Shown here: positions 1 to 7,024 of the stretch, one piece after another
Layout: each line of letters begins with the position of its first letter
Numbering within the stretch: the stretch's first letter is position 1
Assembly: GCA_051878575.1 (NCBI GenBank)
Contig: JBJEKJ010000100.1
Span: forward strand, 1 to 23,536
Reading direction: 5' to 3'
DNA from: CALZFJ01 sp051878575
GTDB lineage: Bacteria > Bacteroidota > Bacteroidia > Bacteroidales > Muribaculaceae
Length of the DNA stretch: 23,536 nucleotides
Translations under genes and position numbers: made by a program
The notes under the pieces: generated by a model
Told to the model about the DNA's origin: nothing
Database searches by the model: none
Seen by the model: only the letters and a program-made list of their open reading frames with translations

Positions 1-132
1 ACTCTTTTCCACTCACAAAGACAGTCTCGGCCTTAACTTTCTTAGAGGAAATTTAATAACTAATTGCGATATTTCCCTCCCATTTGGCGAATTTTCTTTT
101 CTCCGTTGCCATTCCATCGTCGTGTTAAGCGG

Positions 133-170
133 GAAGGGGCAGCGTGGCATCATCTGCCTGCCGCCCCTTC
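133..170 (-). terminator. Hairpin downstream of the aldo/keto reductase gene
   Basis: An 8-bp inverted repeat, GAAGGGGC at 133-140 and GCCCCTTC at 163-170, lies about 60 bases beyond the stop of the aldo/keto reductase gene at 230. There is no T-run after it on the minus strand, so it is not a textbook intrinsic terminator. It may end or protect the 3' end of the operon transcript. Nothing else convincing is visible in 1-229; short open frames there have no supporting features. Confidence 0.35.
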
Positions 171-229
171 TCTCGGGTAAATGTATGAAATATAGAATGA
201 TGGTGGTAGTGCGGTGTTTGCCCGAGGAC

Positions 230-1642
230 TCAGCCGGGATTGCTGCTCTTAAGCTGCTCCACATAGTTGTCGATGCGCTGCATTTCGGCCGGAATGTCAA
301 TGTTCTGCGGGCAATGATGCTTGCACTGTCCGCAGCCGATGCAATGGTCGGCCCGGCGCAGGCGTGGCACGCTGCGGTCGTAGCCGATGAGGAATGCCCT
401 GCGGGCCCGGCGGTAGTTTTCGTCTTGCGACGATGCCGGAACATTGCCCTCGTTGATGCACTTGTTGTAGTGTGCGAAGACGCCGGGTATGTCGATTCCG
501 TAAGGGCATGGCATGCAATACTGGCATGCGGTGCAGGGCACCGACGGGAATTTGAGCATCGACTGTGCCGTGCTCTCAAGCAGGTCGAGCTCCTCGGCCG
601 TGCAGGGGACGAGCGGCGAGTAGGTGCGTATGTTGTCCTGCAAGTGCTCCATATAGGTCATTCCGCTCAGCACGGTGAGTACGCGGGGGAATGTCGCGGC
701 AAATCGGAATGCCCACGATGCCACGCTGTCCTGCGGACGGCGCTGCTTGAGGCGCGCGTTAAGGAAGTCGGAAAGTGCGGCAAGGCGTCCGCCGAGCAGC
801 GGCTCCATCACCACTACGGGAATAGCCCGCTTGTCGAGTTCCTCATATAGGTACTCGGCATTGAAATTAAATCCCGAGGCGTGCCTGTAGTCCACATAGT
901 TGAGTTGAATCTGCACAAAATCCCAGTGAAACTCGTCGTGCCTCGACAGCAGGTAGTCGAAGGCCCTGATGTCGCCGTGATATGAGAATCCGAGGTTGCG
1001 AATGCGGCCTGCCTCTCGCTCTTTCAGCAGGAACTCTATCAGATGGCAGTCGAAAAATCGCTCCATTAGAGTCGGGAGGCCTTCTCCGGTACCTACAATG
1101 TGCAGCAGGTAGTAGTCGATATAGTCGGTCTGCAAGTCGCGCAGTGAGTTGCGGTACATCTCCACCGATGCGTCGTACATCTCTTTTGGCGAGAGCCCTT
1201 TTCCGGCAATGCGGTGGTTCGACATCTTTGTGGCGATGAAGTAGGAGTCGCGCGGATGCCGCTTCAGAGCTATTCCGGTAGCTTTTTCCGATAAACCGCG
1301 GCAATAGGGTGGAGCAGTGTCGAAATAGTTGATGCCATGGCCGAGGGCATAGTCCACAAGCTCGTTCACTGCCTCTTGGTCGATATTCTCGCCCTCGCCG
1401 TCGGGGGCGGGAGCCATAGGCCACCGCATGCAGCCGTAGCCCAGAACCGACACCTTATCGCCGCTTTTCGGATTGATGCGATAGGTCATCTTGTCGGTTG
1501 GCACCTCGCTTTGCGCACAGCTGCCGGCTGCGATGGCGCCGTTCTTGTCGACGCAGCCTGCCCAAGCCGGCAATGTGGCTGCCGCTCCTAAGCCAAGGCG
1601 TTTCAGGAACTCGCGTCGGTGCATATTTTTCGGTTCACTCAT
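230..1642 (-). CDS. Tat-signal aldo/keto reductase with two C-terminal 4Fe-4S motifs
   Basis: The 470-residue product begins with a twin-arginine signal (HRREFLKRLGLGA, residues 8-20) and an Ala-rich stretch ending at Cys30. An aldo/keto reductase barrel follows, with D108, Y113, K139 and H181 in the usual positions of the catalytic tetrad (FDTAPPY, ATK, LLH). The C-terminus adds two 4Fe-4S motifs, C370/C373/C376/C379-Pro and C434/C437/C440/C444-Pro. The start at 1642 has a GGAAG-type ribosome site 4-8 bases upstream, and an internal Met7 is possible. It is the last gene of the cluster, 20 bases after the membrane polyferredoxin. Family knowledge says such proteins reduce carbonyl-type substrates. 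Inference: electrons could come from the neighbouring Fe-S proteins rather than only from NADPH, since an exported enzyme has no NADPH. The lipobox around Cys30 is poor (WAGC), so lipidation is uncertain. Confidence 0.9.
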   Translation of the reverse strand: MSEPKNMHRREFLKRLGLGAAATLPAWAGCVDKNGAIAAGSCAQSEVPTDKMTYRINPKSGDKVSVLGYGCMRWPMAPAPDGEGENIDQEAVNELVDYALGHGINYFDTAPPYCRGLSEKATGIALKRHPRDSYFIATKMSNHRIAGKGLSPKEMYDASVEMYRNSLRDLQTDYIDYYLLHIVGTGEGLPTLMERFFDCHLIEFLLKEREAGRIRNLGFSYHGDIRAFDYLLSRHDEFHWDFVQIQLNYVDYRHASGFNFNAEYLYEELDKRAIPVVVMEPLLGGRLAALSDFLNARLKQRRPQDSVASWAFRFAATFPRVLTVLSGMTYMEHLQDNIRTYSPLVPCTAEELDLLESTAQSMLKFPSVPCTACQYCMPCPYGIDIPGVFAHYNKCINEGNVPASSQDENYRRARRAFLIGYDRSVPRLRRADHCIGCGQCKHHCPQNIDIPAEMQRIDNYVEQLKSSNPG

Positions 1643-1662
1643 ATCTTCCTTTCTTTGTCATG

Positions 1663-3165
1663 TTAAATAATCCTGTGCCTGTCGTGGCCTTCCACATAAA
1701 TTGCGCTGAATGGCCGTGCCGGACAAAGGTTCTCGCAGGCTCCGCATCCTATGCATCGCTCGGTGTTCACTGCCGGGATGCATGGCGATTCATCATCGCC
1801 GGGGTCGGAGGGTATCATCAGTATTGCTCCTGTAGGACAGTGGCGGGCGCAGTTGCCGCACTCCACGCCGTCGGTGAGCGGCACGCAGTTCTCCTTTATC
1901 CACACTGCATGGCCCACCTGAATTGCCGATTTCTCGGCCTCGGTGATTCGCCTGATAGCTCCTGTCGGGCACACTTCCGAGCACCGTGTACACTCAGTGC
2001 GGCAAAATCCACGCTCGTAGGATGCCTCGGGCTGCATCAGCGAGTCAAATCGTGCCGAGGGGCGCAACACGCCGTTGGGGCACGCCGACACGCATAGCTG
2101 ACATGCCGTGCAGTGCTGTGAGAAATGTCGCCTGCCCTGTGCTCCCGGAGGCACTATCGGCGTTTTGCGCTCCGGTATCTTCTTGTCGACGATTGCCGCC
2201 AGTCCACCATCGACCTTTTTCTCCTGTGCCTTTATCGCAGTGGAGGCCACGGTAGTGGCCGTAGCGGCGAGGAACATGCGTCGGGCAGTGTCGATTTGGC
2301 TGTCGCTCACGCGTGTGTCGGCGTCGGAGCCCCGTTTTCTGCGGCTGACGATTCCTATGCTTATGGCGTGGTGCTTGCATGTGTCGATGCAGTCCATGCA
2401 CGCCACGCAGCGACTGTAGTCGATTTGGTGTTCCTTGCCGTCGATACACGCAGCCTTGCACTTGCGCGAGCATAGCCCGCACTTGTTGCACTTCTCGGAG
2501 TCGATTGTTATGCGCAGCAAGGCACGACGAGATATGATGCCGAGCAGCGTGCCTACCGGGCAGATTGTGTTGCAGTAGGTGCGTCCGTTGCGCCAAGCCA
2601 TTGTGGCTATTGCAATTAGCGTGACTACTGCGATAATGAGCGTCGATAGGCTTCTCACCCACACTTCGGTCTCATAGAAGGCATAGCTGCCGGCCCGCTC
2701 GGCAAGATAGGCCAACAGGTTGTTGCCCAATTGATATAGTGGCGCAAGAATTCCCGATGCGATTCGGCCGTAGGAGCTGTAGGGCGCGAGCAGTGCCACC
2801 ACGGAGCCTATTCCGCCTATCATGGATGCCACGAAAAGGCTTAGGATGCCATATCTGAGCCATTTCCTTGCCGGTGAATAGCTGAAACGGTATTTCCCCT
2901 TCTTGCGCCTACCGCTGATCCACGACACTACGTCCTGCATCACTCCGAGCGGACAGATGACCGAGCAATAGACGCGTCCGACAAGCAGCGTGAGAATCAC
3001 GAGCAGTGCCACCACGCCCAGATTCATAGCCATCAGCGCCGGCAGTAGCTGTATTCGTGCCGTCCATCCGAGCCATGCGTGAATTGTACCCGTGAAGTCG
3101 AGAAACAGTGCCGTAATGGAGAGGAAAAACACGCAGGCAAGCGTTATTCTCAATTTTCTCAGCAT
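1663..3165 (-). CDS. NapH-like membrane polyferredoxin fused to a NapG/F-like Fe-S domain
   Basis: The 500-residue product has hydrophobic segments near residues 5-25, 45-65, 103-127 and 172-190, and two CxxxCP motifs typical of NapH/CcoG-type polyferredoxins (C67-C71 and C198-C202). Two 4Fe-4S motifs follow (C226-C236 and C253-C263). A twin-arginine-like segment (RRMFLA at 295-300, then Ala/Thr-rich to 313) comes next, then a second ferredoxin module with four more Cys clusters (C352-C362, C388-C399, C436-C443 with C427, and C471-C481). It looks like a NapH-type protein fused to an exported NapG-type ferredoxin. Role by family: moving electrons from the quinone pool or cytosolic donors to acceptors. 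It sits 19 bases after the flavodoxin gene and 20 bases before the aldo/keto reductase gene, so co-transcription is very likely. The side of the membrane of each cluster is not proven. Confidence 0.88.
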   Translation of the reverse strand: MLRKLRITLACVFFLSITALFLDFTGTIHAWLGWTARIQLLPALMAMNLGVVALLVILTLLVGRVYCSVICPLGVMQDVVSWISGRRKKGKYRFSYSPARKWLRYGILSLFVASMIGGIGSVVALLAPYSSYGRIASGILAPLYQLGNNLLAYLAERAGSYAFYETEVWVRSLSTLIIAVVTLIAIATMAWRNGRTYCNTICPVGTLLGIISRRALLRITIDSEKCNKCGLCSRKCKAACIDGKEHQIDYSRCVACMDCIDTCKHHAISIGIVSRRKRGSDADTRVSDSQIDTARRMFLAATATTVASTAIKAQEKKVDGGLAAIVDKKIPERKTPIVPPGAQGRRHFSQHCTACQLCVSACPNGVLRPSARFDSLMQPEASYERGFCRTECTRCSEVCPTGAIRRITEAEKSAIQVGHAVWIKENCVPLTDGVECGNCARHCPTGAILMIPSDPGDDESPCIPAVNTERCIGCGACENLCPARPFSAIYVEGHDRHRII

Positions 3166-3184
3166 ATCGTGTTCATATTTTCAG

Positions 3185-4150
3185 TTAGAATTGGTTGTTG
3201 GCTCGTTTTATATCCATAAGCGAGACGTTCTCGTTGCGGTAACGCGCATTGGGGTTCTTCTCCCCATTGCGCAGTAATGGATTATCGCCGTTTTTGGCAA
3301 ATTGGATGGCTTTTTGCGGGCAGTTCTGTATGCAGGCAAAGCAGAACTCACAGTCGCCCTGCATCTTGACGCCCTGCGACGACAGCCGGTAGTTTCCGCG
3401 CGGACACAGCTCCACGCACGCCCCACAGCCTATGCAGGCGTCGGTGACGGTGAAATACTCCTCGCTTTTCATCAGGAATCCCACCTCGGGGTCTAATCCC
3501 GAGAATGCCAAGAATCCGCGGTGCTGCTGCCGCTCCTCCTCAGTCACCGGCTCATGCCACTGCCTGTGCCGTGCTATGTCGGCGCTGATTCTCTCCATAT
3601 TCTCGGGTATGTGCTTGTCGATTTTTATCTGCTCGTTCATATCGAAGTTTGGCAGCCAATTGTCTACCATAATCAGCGTGTTGATGTAGTCGAACGACAC
3701 TCCGGCACTGCGGGCAATGTCGTCCCATATTTCCACGGCGTCGCATTTTCGGGCGCCGTAGGTCAGAATGGCGAATTTATAGCCGGCTTTGAGGCGAGCC
3801 TGCTTGATGAATTGCCTCACCATGAATGGAGGCATGTGCCCATAGACGGGATATACGATGCCTATCTCGTCGGCCTCAATCTCAAACTCCCTCTTTTTCA
3901 TCAGTTGCGGGATGCTCAACGTCAGTCCGTCGGTTCCTGCCAGTTGTCGTGCGACATAAAGGCAGTTGCCGGTGCCGGTGAAGTAAAGGATGACACGTTT
4001 CGTCCGTTTCTCGCACGATGAGAGTGCGAGCAGTCCCGACGACGCCATGGCGGCACTTGCCATTGCTGCGCCAATGCGCTTCAGCGCATCCCGTCTCGAG
4101 ATATTTTCCGTCTTGTCCATAGATGTTGCTGTTTTATAGTGCTTTTTCAT
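3185..4150 (-). CDS. EFR1-like flavodoxin/4Fe-4S ferredoxin with Tat and lipobox signal
   Basis: The 321-residue product carries a twin-arginine motif (SRRDALKRIG, RR at 19-20), an Ala-rich hydrophobic stretch and a lipobox LSSC with Cys46. A flavodoxin-like fold follows, with the FMN phosphate loop TGTGN at 58-62. The C-terminus has two 4Fe-4S motifs, C239/C242/C245/C249-Pro and C267/C270/C273/C277-Pro. This is the layout of EFR1-family flavodoxin-ferredoxins, which are usually cytoplasmic; the export signal is the unusual part. The start at 4150 overlaps the stop of the small ORF upstream as ATGA, which favours it. Met11 at 4120 is an alternative and keeps the RR motif. Likely role: one-electron carrier between the membrane polyferredoxin and the aldo/keto reductase, held at the outer face of the inner membrane (inference). 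Confidence 0.87.
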   Translation of the reverse strand: MKKHYKTATSMDKTENISRRDALKRIGAAMASAAMASSGLLALSSCEKRTKRVILYFTGTGNCLYVARQLAGTDGLTLSIPQLMKKREFEIEADEIGIVYPVYGHMPPFMVRQFIKQARLKAGYKFAILTYGARKCDAVEIWDDIARSAGVSFDYINTLIMVDNWLPNFDMNEQIKIDKHIPENMERISADIARHRQWHEPVTEEERQQHRGFLAFSGLDPEVGFLMKSEEYFTVTDACIGCGACVELCPRGNYRLSSQGVKMQGDCEFCFACIQNCPQKAIQFAKNGDNPLLRNGEKNPNARYRNENVSLMDIKRANNQF

Positions 4151-4236
4151 TCCGATATATGGCTTGAACTGTTGGTCTTTGCTGCGGCACCGGTTATAGA
4201 GAGCGTCGTAGCGAGTGATATGATCAGTCTTTTCAT
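4147..4236 (-). CDS. 29-aa signal-peptide-like small ORF interlocked between two genes
   Basis: This 29-codon frame begins with MKRLIISLATTLSITG and ends its hydrophobic part in AAA-K, which is the n/h/c layout of a secretion signal. Only ten residues follow. Its ATG shares one base with the hydrolase stop (TGATG at 4234-4238), and its TGA overlaps the flavodoxin ATG (ATGA at 4147-4150). It therefore fills the gap between the two larger genes exactly, a pattern typical of translationally coupled genes. It is either a real microprotein or leader, or the surviving signal peptide of a secreted protein whose body was deleted. I do not recognise a family. Confidence 0.5.
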   Translation of the reverse strand: MKRLIISLATTLSITGAAAKTNSSSHISE

Positions 4237-5369
4237 CACCGCAGATTGTACTTTAGAAAATCGGTTATCTCTGAACGAGGAATGAAGTTGCCTTCGCCGC
4301 CGTCGTAGAGGTCGCAATGAGTAGCTCCCGGCACTATAAGCAGGCGCTTGTTGGCCGCATATTTGCCGCTTGTCACCTGCTTGTAGGCCTCCTCGCCGAA
4401 ATAGCGGCTGTGAGCCTTCTCGCCGTGGACGATAAGCACCGGAGTGCGTATCTCCGATGCGGCAATCCACAGGTCCTGATTGAGGCGCATTAGAGGTGAG
4501 GTGATGTTCCATCCCATATTTGAGTTGAGCGAGCGTGGATGATATCCGCGTGCGGGCGACTTGTAGTATGCCACATATTGCTTCAGGAAATCGGGGGCAT
4601 CGGGCGCCGGATGCTCGGGCAGCCCTCCCTGAGGCTTTATCTCACCGGCGCGGAACTCCTCGGTGCGCTGTTTTGCGAATTGCAGCTTCATCGTGTAGCG
4701 GTCGTCCTCGTCCATTGAGTCGAAATATCCCTTCTGCGTGACACGTGTGAGGTTGTAGAGGGTTACACTTACCGTAGCCTTGATGCGAGGGTCGAGAGCC
4801 GCGGCGTTTAAGGCTATGCCTCCCCAACCGCAGATGCCAAGTATGCCGATGCGTTCGGCGTCAACATCATCGCGGCACGAAAGGTAGTCGATTGCGGCAC
4901 AGAAGTCCTCGGTGTTAATGTCCATCGACGATGAATAGCGAGGCACGCCTCCGCTTTCACCTGTGAATGAGGGGTCGAAGGCAATCGTAAGGAAGCCATC
5001 CTCGGCAAGACTCTGCGCATAGAGCCCGCTTGACTGCTCTTTTACCGCTCCAAACGGACCGCTGACGGCTATTGCCGGCAGTTTGCCCGAGGCTCCTTTG
5101 GGACGATAGATGTCGGCGGCAAGAGTGATGCCAAATCGGTTGACGAACGTCACCTTGCCGTGTTCCACTTTGTCGCTTTTCGGGAACGTCTTGTCCCACT
5201 CGCCTGTCAGGCTCAATTTCTCGCCGTAGCCGGCTTTTTGCATAGGAGAGCCTGTCGTAATGTCGATGTTGCTTTGATTTGTAGTTCTCATTGTCGGTTT
5301 ATTCTTGTCTTGCGCTACTGCCGTGGCTGCTGCCAGCAAACCGATAGCGAAAAGATGCGTAGTTCTCAT
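4236..5369 (-). CDS. Secreted alpha/beta hydrolase with Cys nucleophile elbow
   Basis: The 377-residue product has a clear signal peptide (MRTTHLFAIGLLAAATAVAQ, cleavage likely after AVA). An alpha/beta hydrolase domain follows. The nucleophile elbow reads GICGWGG with Cys180 where serine hydrolases have Ser; related Bacteroidetes and enterobacterial COG1073-type hydrolases carry GICxxGG here, so the Cys looks like a family feature. The catalytic His is probably H351 (PGATHCDLYD). The acid residue is not clear to me. It is the first structural gene after the AraC regulator, with 117 bases between them, and its stop overlaps the next small ORF. Substrate unknown: dienelactone-like esters or acyl groups are possible. 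Its secretion matches the exported redox proteins downstream. Confidence 0.85.
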   Translation of the reverse strand: MRTTHLFAIGLLAAATAVAQDKNKPTMRTTNQSNIDITTGSPMQKAGYGEKLSLTGEWDKTFPKSDKVEHGKVTFVNRFGITLAADIYRPKGASGKLPAIAVSGPFGAVKEQSSGLYAQSLAEDGFLTIAFDPSFTGESGGVPRYSSSMDINTEDFCAAIDYLSCRDDVDAERIGILGICGWGGIALNAAALDPRIKATVSVTLYNLTRVTQKGYFDSMDEDDRYTMKLQFAKQRTEEFRAGEIKPQGGLPEHPAPDAPDFLKQYVAYYKSPARGYHPRSLNSNMGWNITSPLMRLNQDLWIAASEIRTPVLIVHGEKAHSRYFGEEAYKQVTSGKYAANKRLLIVPGATHCDLYDGGEGNFIPRSEITDFLKYNLR

Positions 5370-5426
5370 AATGCTATAATATAGGTGGGTGTGAAATTAC
5401 GACGTCGTTTTGTGGCAGCGGAATCT

Positions 5427-5453
5427 GAATTATAGGGAAATGGCCCGAATTAT
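5427..5453. promoter_or_regulatory. Candidate AraC-family operator: paired GAATTAT direct repeats
   Basis: GAATTAT occurs at 5427-5433 and again at 5447-5453, exactly 20 bases apart, in the 117-base gap between the AraC-family gene and the hydrolase gene. AraC-type activators bind direct repeats about two helical turns apart. No TAnnTTTG element is visible on the minus strand in this gap, which fits a promoter that needs an activator. A 10-bp perfect palindrome (ACGACGTCGT, 5399-5408) lies 30 bases upstream of the hydrolase start. Assignment is inference. Confidence 0.3.
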
Positions 5454-5486
5454 TGAGAATAGCTGCATGCAAGTCGTGCCGGCGCG

Positions 5487-6383
5487 TCAGATGGCGTTGC
5501 GATATTCGCTGGGGGTCATTCCGGTGCGCTGCTTGAAGAAGCGGACGAAATGCTGTGGATACTCAAAGCCGAGAATCTCAGCAATGCGGCTCACCGACAG
5601 GCTGTCGTCGTTCAAGTGCTCTTTGGCTGCCGAGGTGAGACGCTCGTTGATGAAATCCTTGGCCGTGCGTCCGGTCTCGGTCTTTACAAGTTGCCCGAAA
5701 TATCCTGTAGAGAGGCAGCATTTGTCGGCAAAGTAGCTCACCGAGGGCAATCCCTCAGTCGCTGCCTTGTTTTTTATGAAGTCGCGTAGCATCGTGTCGA
5801 ACTGCCTGACTACCGAGTGGTTTAGCTCCTCGCGCGTGATGAACTGGCGGTCGTAGAATCGCAGACAGTAATTGAGAAGCAGCTCGATGTTCGACACTAT
5901 CAGCTCGCGGGTGTGATTGTCGATGGGATGCCTGAGCTCGGCCTCAATCATGTCGAGCACCTGTTTGAATACCGCCACCTCAGTCTCCGATAAGTGCAGG
6001 GCCTCGGTGCTGCTATAAGAGAAGAACTCATATCGGTGTATGTCTTTGCCGAGGCTTGTGCGCCGAAGGAAATCGGGGTGAAAGAGCAGTCCCACGCATC
6101 GCGGGCGGATGCTCTTGTCGGTGACTTCCACCGTCACCGTCTGTCCCGGCTCAAACGACGTCACCGTCTGCTCGTCGAAGTCGTAGGGCGTTCTGCCATA
6201 CGACAGGTTGCAGCCTTTCGTCTCTTTCAGCCAGATGCCGTACACGCCATAGTGTATCACCGAGCTTTCGGTGGTGGCATAGTTGGTTCGCTCGAGGTGA
6301 ATCACCGTCACCATAGGGTGGGATGTCACATTCCCATAATAGTCGTTCACTTGCTGAATGGTGTCGAATCTTATCTCTTTCAT
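5487..6383 (-). CDS. AraC-family transcriptional regulator
   Basis: The 298-residue product has an N-terminal sensory region without recognisable signature and a C-terminal double helix-turn-helix typical of AraC/XylS proteins, ending in SRIAEILGFEYPQHFVRFFK...GMTPSEYR. The frame stays open upstream to 6464, but the only start there near the far end is TTG, and a -7 element TAAATTTG sits at 6407-6414. The ATG at 6383 is therefore the likely start. It lies directly upstream of, and on the same strand as, the hydrolase/redox genes. AraC regulators next to secreted hydrolase and oxidoreductase genes usually control them. No ligand can be named. Confidence 0.9.
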   Translation of the reverse strand: MKEIRFDTIQQVNDYYGNVTSHPMVTVIHLERTNYATTESSVIHYGVYGIWLKETKGCNLSYGRTPYDFDEQTVTSFEPGQTVTVEVTDKSIRPRCVGLLFHPDFLRRTSLGKDIHRYEFFSYSSTEALHLSETEVAVFKQVLDMIEAELRHPIDNHTRELIVSNIELLLNYCLRFYDRQFITREELNHSVVRQFDTMLRDFIKNKAATEGLPSVSYFADKCCLSTGYFGQLVKTETGRTAKDFINERLTSAAKEHLNDDSLSVSRIAEILGFEYPQHFVRFFKQRTGMTPSEYRNAI

Positions 6384-6406
6384 TGCTAAGCTGCTGATGT
6401 TTTTTG

Positions 6407-6414
6407 CAAATTTA
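6407..6414 (-). promoter_or_regulatory. -7 promoter element (TAAATTTG) of the AraC-family gene
   Basis: On the minus strand TAAATTTG matches the Bacteroidetes -7 consensus TAnnTTTG. It ends 23 bases before the ATG at 6383. No -33 TTTG at the usual 19-21-base spacing is visible. It supports the shorter start of the regulator. Confidence 0.5.
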
Positions 6415-6546
6415 AGGCATATACTCGAGATTCCAATTATCATTATTTTGGTTTTTATTACCAAAACTTCGGAAAGATTCCGATAGGGATATTTATCGAT
6501 ATGGCCGATTTATGTTAAAAGTATGTAGAATATAAGTGCTGAATGT

Positions 6547-6645
6547 CTATTCGAAAAAGTCATATAGAATCTTGAACTTTTGATTTAGCTCGTCGACAAG
6601 TCCGGGATTTGCCTCAAGCTCACTCCTGCGGACAAGCATATTCAT
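6547..6645 (-). CDS. Unrecognised 32-aa ORF, possibly a frameshifted gene end
   Basis: A 32-codon frame starts ATG-AAT-ATG and reads LVRRSELEANPGLVDELNQ before ending in a KILYDFFE tail. Composition is protein-like. It overlaps the end of the preceding 56-aa frame by 26 bases in another frame, so it could be the displaced C-terminus of that protein after a frameshift near 6640, or an independent small gene. No family recognised and no ribosome site of note. Confidence 0.3.
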   Translation of the reverse strand: MNMLVRRSELEANPGLVDELNQKFKILYDFFE

Positions 6646-6790
6646 AGACTTCTACCCATGCCCAATACCATTGGTGGGATTTAGTCGATTTGAAAGTATA
6701 TAGCCACTTGTATTTTAGAAATGTATTGTCGGAATTGCTGAATTCGTCAAACCTCTGAACGAAATGATAGGGATAATGACATAATTCCAT
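6620..6790 (-). CDS. Unrecognised 56-aa ORF, aromatic-rich
   Basis: The frame starts with ATG at 6790, 13 bases after the stop of the 60-aa ORF, and encodes MELCHYPYHFVQRF and a Trp/Tyr-rich part (SHQWYWAWVEVYEY). The composition looks like a real folded protein rather than chance. It ends at TGA 6620-6622, but a plausible continuation exists in the overlapping frame. I do not recognise the family. Either one of a set of three tiny co-transcribed genes or a fragment of a decayed gene. Confidence 0.4.
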   Translation of the reverse strand: MELCHYPYHFVQRFDEFSNSDNTFLKYKWLYTFKSTKSHQWYWAWVEVYEYACPQE

Positions 6791-6803
6791 AACCAATGTT
6801 TTT

Positions 6804-6986
6804 TTACATTAGATATGGGTAGACGTCAATTCGAAGACGCTTTAGTTCTTCGTCAGGTACAGTGACAAAATCGCTGCCATAGATGAGCTTGTTGCGCTCA
6901 TTTTGGGTGAGATAAGAGAATCTTACCTCAAGCTCTTTGTTGATTTGCTTTATGTCTTTTCTTCTTCTAATGTTACTGTTGCCCAT
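6804..6986 (-). CDS. Unrecognised 60-aa basic small protein
   Basis: The 60-residue frame (MGNSNIRRRKDIKQINKEL at its start, PDEELKRLRIDVYPYLM at its end) is Lys/Arg-rich and predicted to be mostly helical. Its ATG at 6986 is preceded by GGAAAG 9-14 bases upstream and by a -7 element TATATTTG at 7017-7024, so it has its own promoter. No family recognised. It is the first of three small frames reading leftward. Confidence 0.5.
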   Translation of the reverse strand: MGNSNIRRRKDIKQINKELEVRFSYLTQNERNKLIYGSDFVTVPDEELKRLRIDVYPYLM

Positions 6987-7016
6987 AAAAACTTACGCTT
7001 TCCATTAATTCAGTTG

Positions 7017-7024
7017 CAAATATA
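7017..7024 (-). promoter_or_regulatory. -7 promoter element (TATATTTG) of the small-ORF cluster
   Basis: TATATTTG on the minus strand matches TAnnTTTG and lies about 30 bases upstream of the 60-aa ORF. It sits just beyond the T-run of the terminator that closes the FadL-type gene, so the small ORFs are a separate transcription unit. No well-spaced -33 element. Confidence 0.45.

Noticed and set aside
122..850. 242-codon plus-strand frame across the end of the aldo/keto reductase gene
   Set aside because: It lies opposite the two 4Fe-4S motifs of a clear gene, has no domain and no promoter element, and is explained by codon bias of the real gene.
6383..6464. N-terminal extension of the AraC-family regulator (to TTG 6464 or ATG 6443)
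   Set aside because: The extra residues are unlike the family, and the region contains the -7 element at 6407-6414, so it is probably untranslated.
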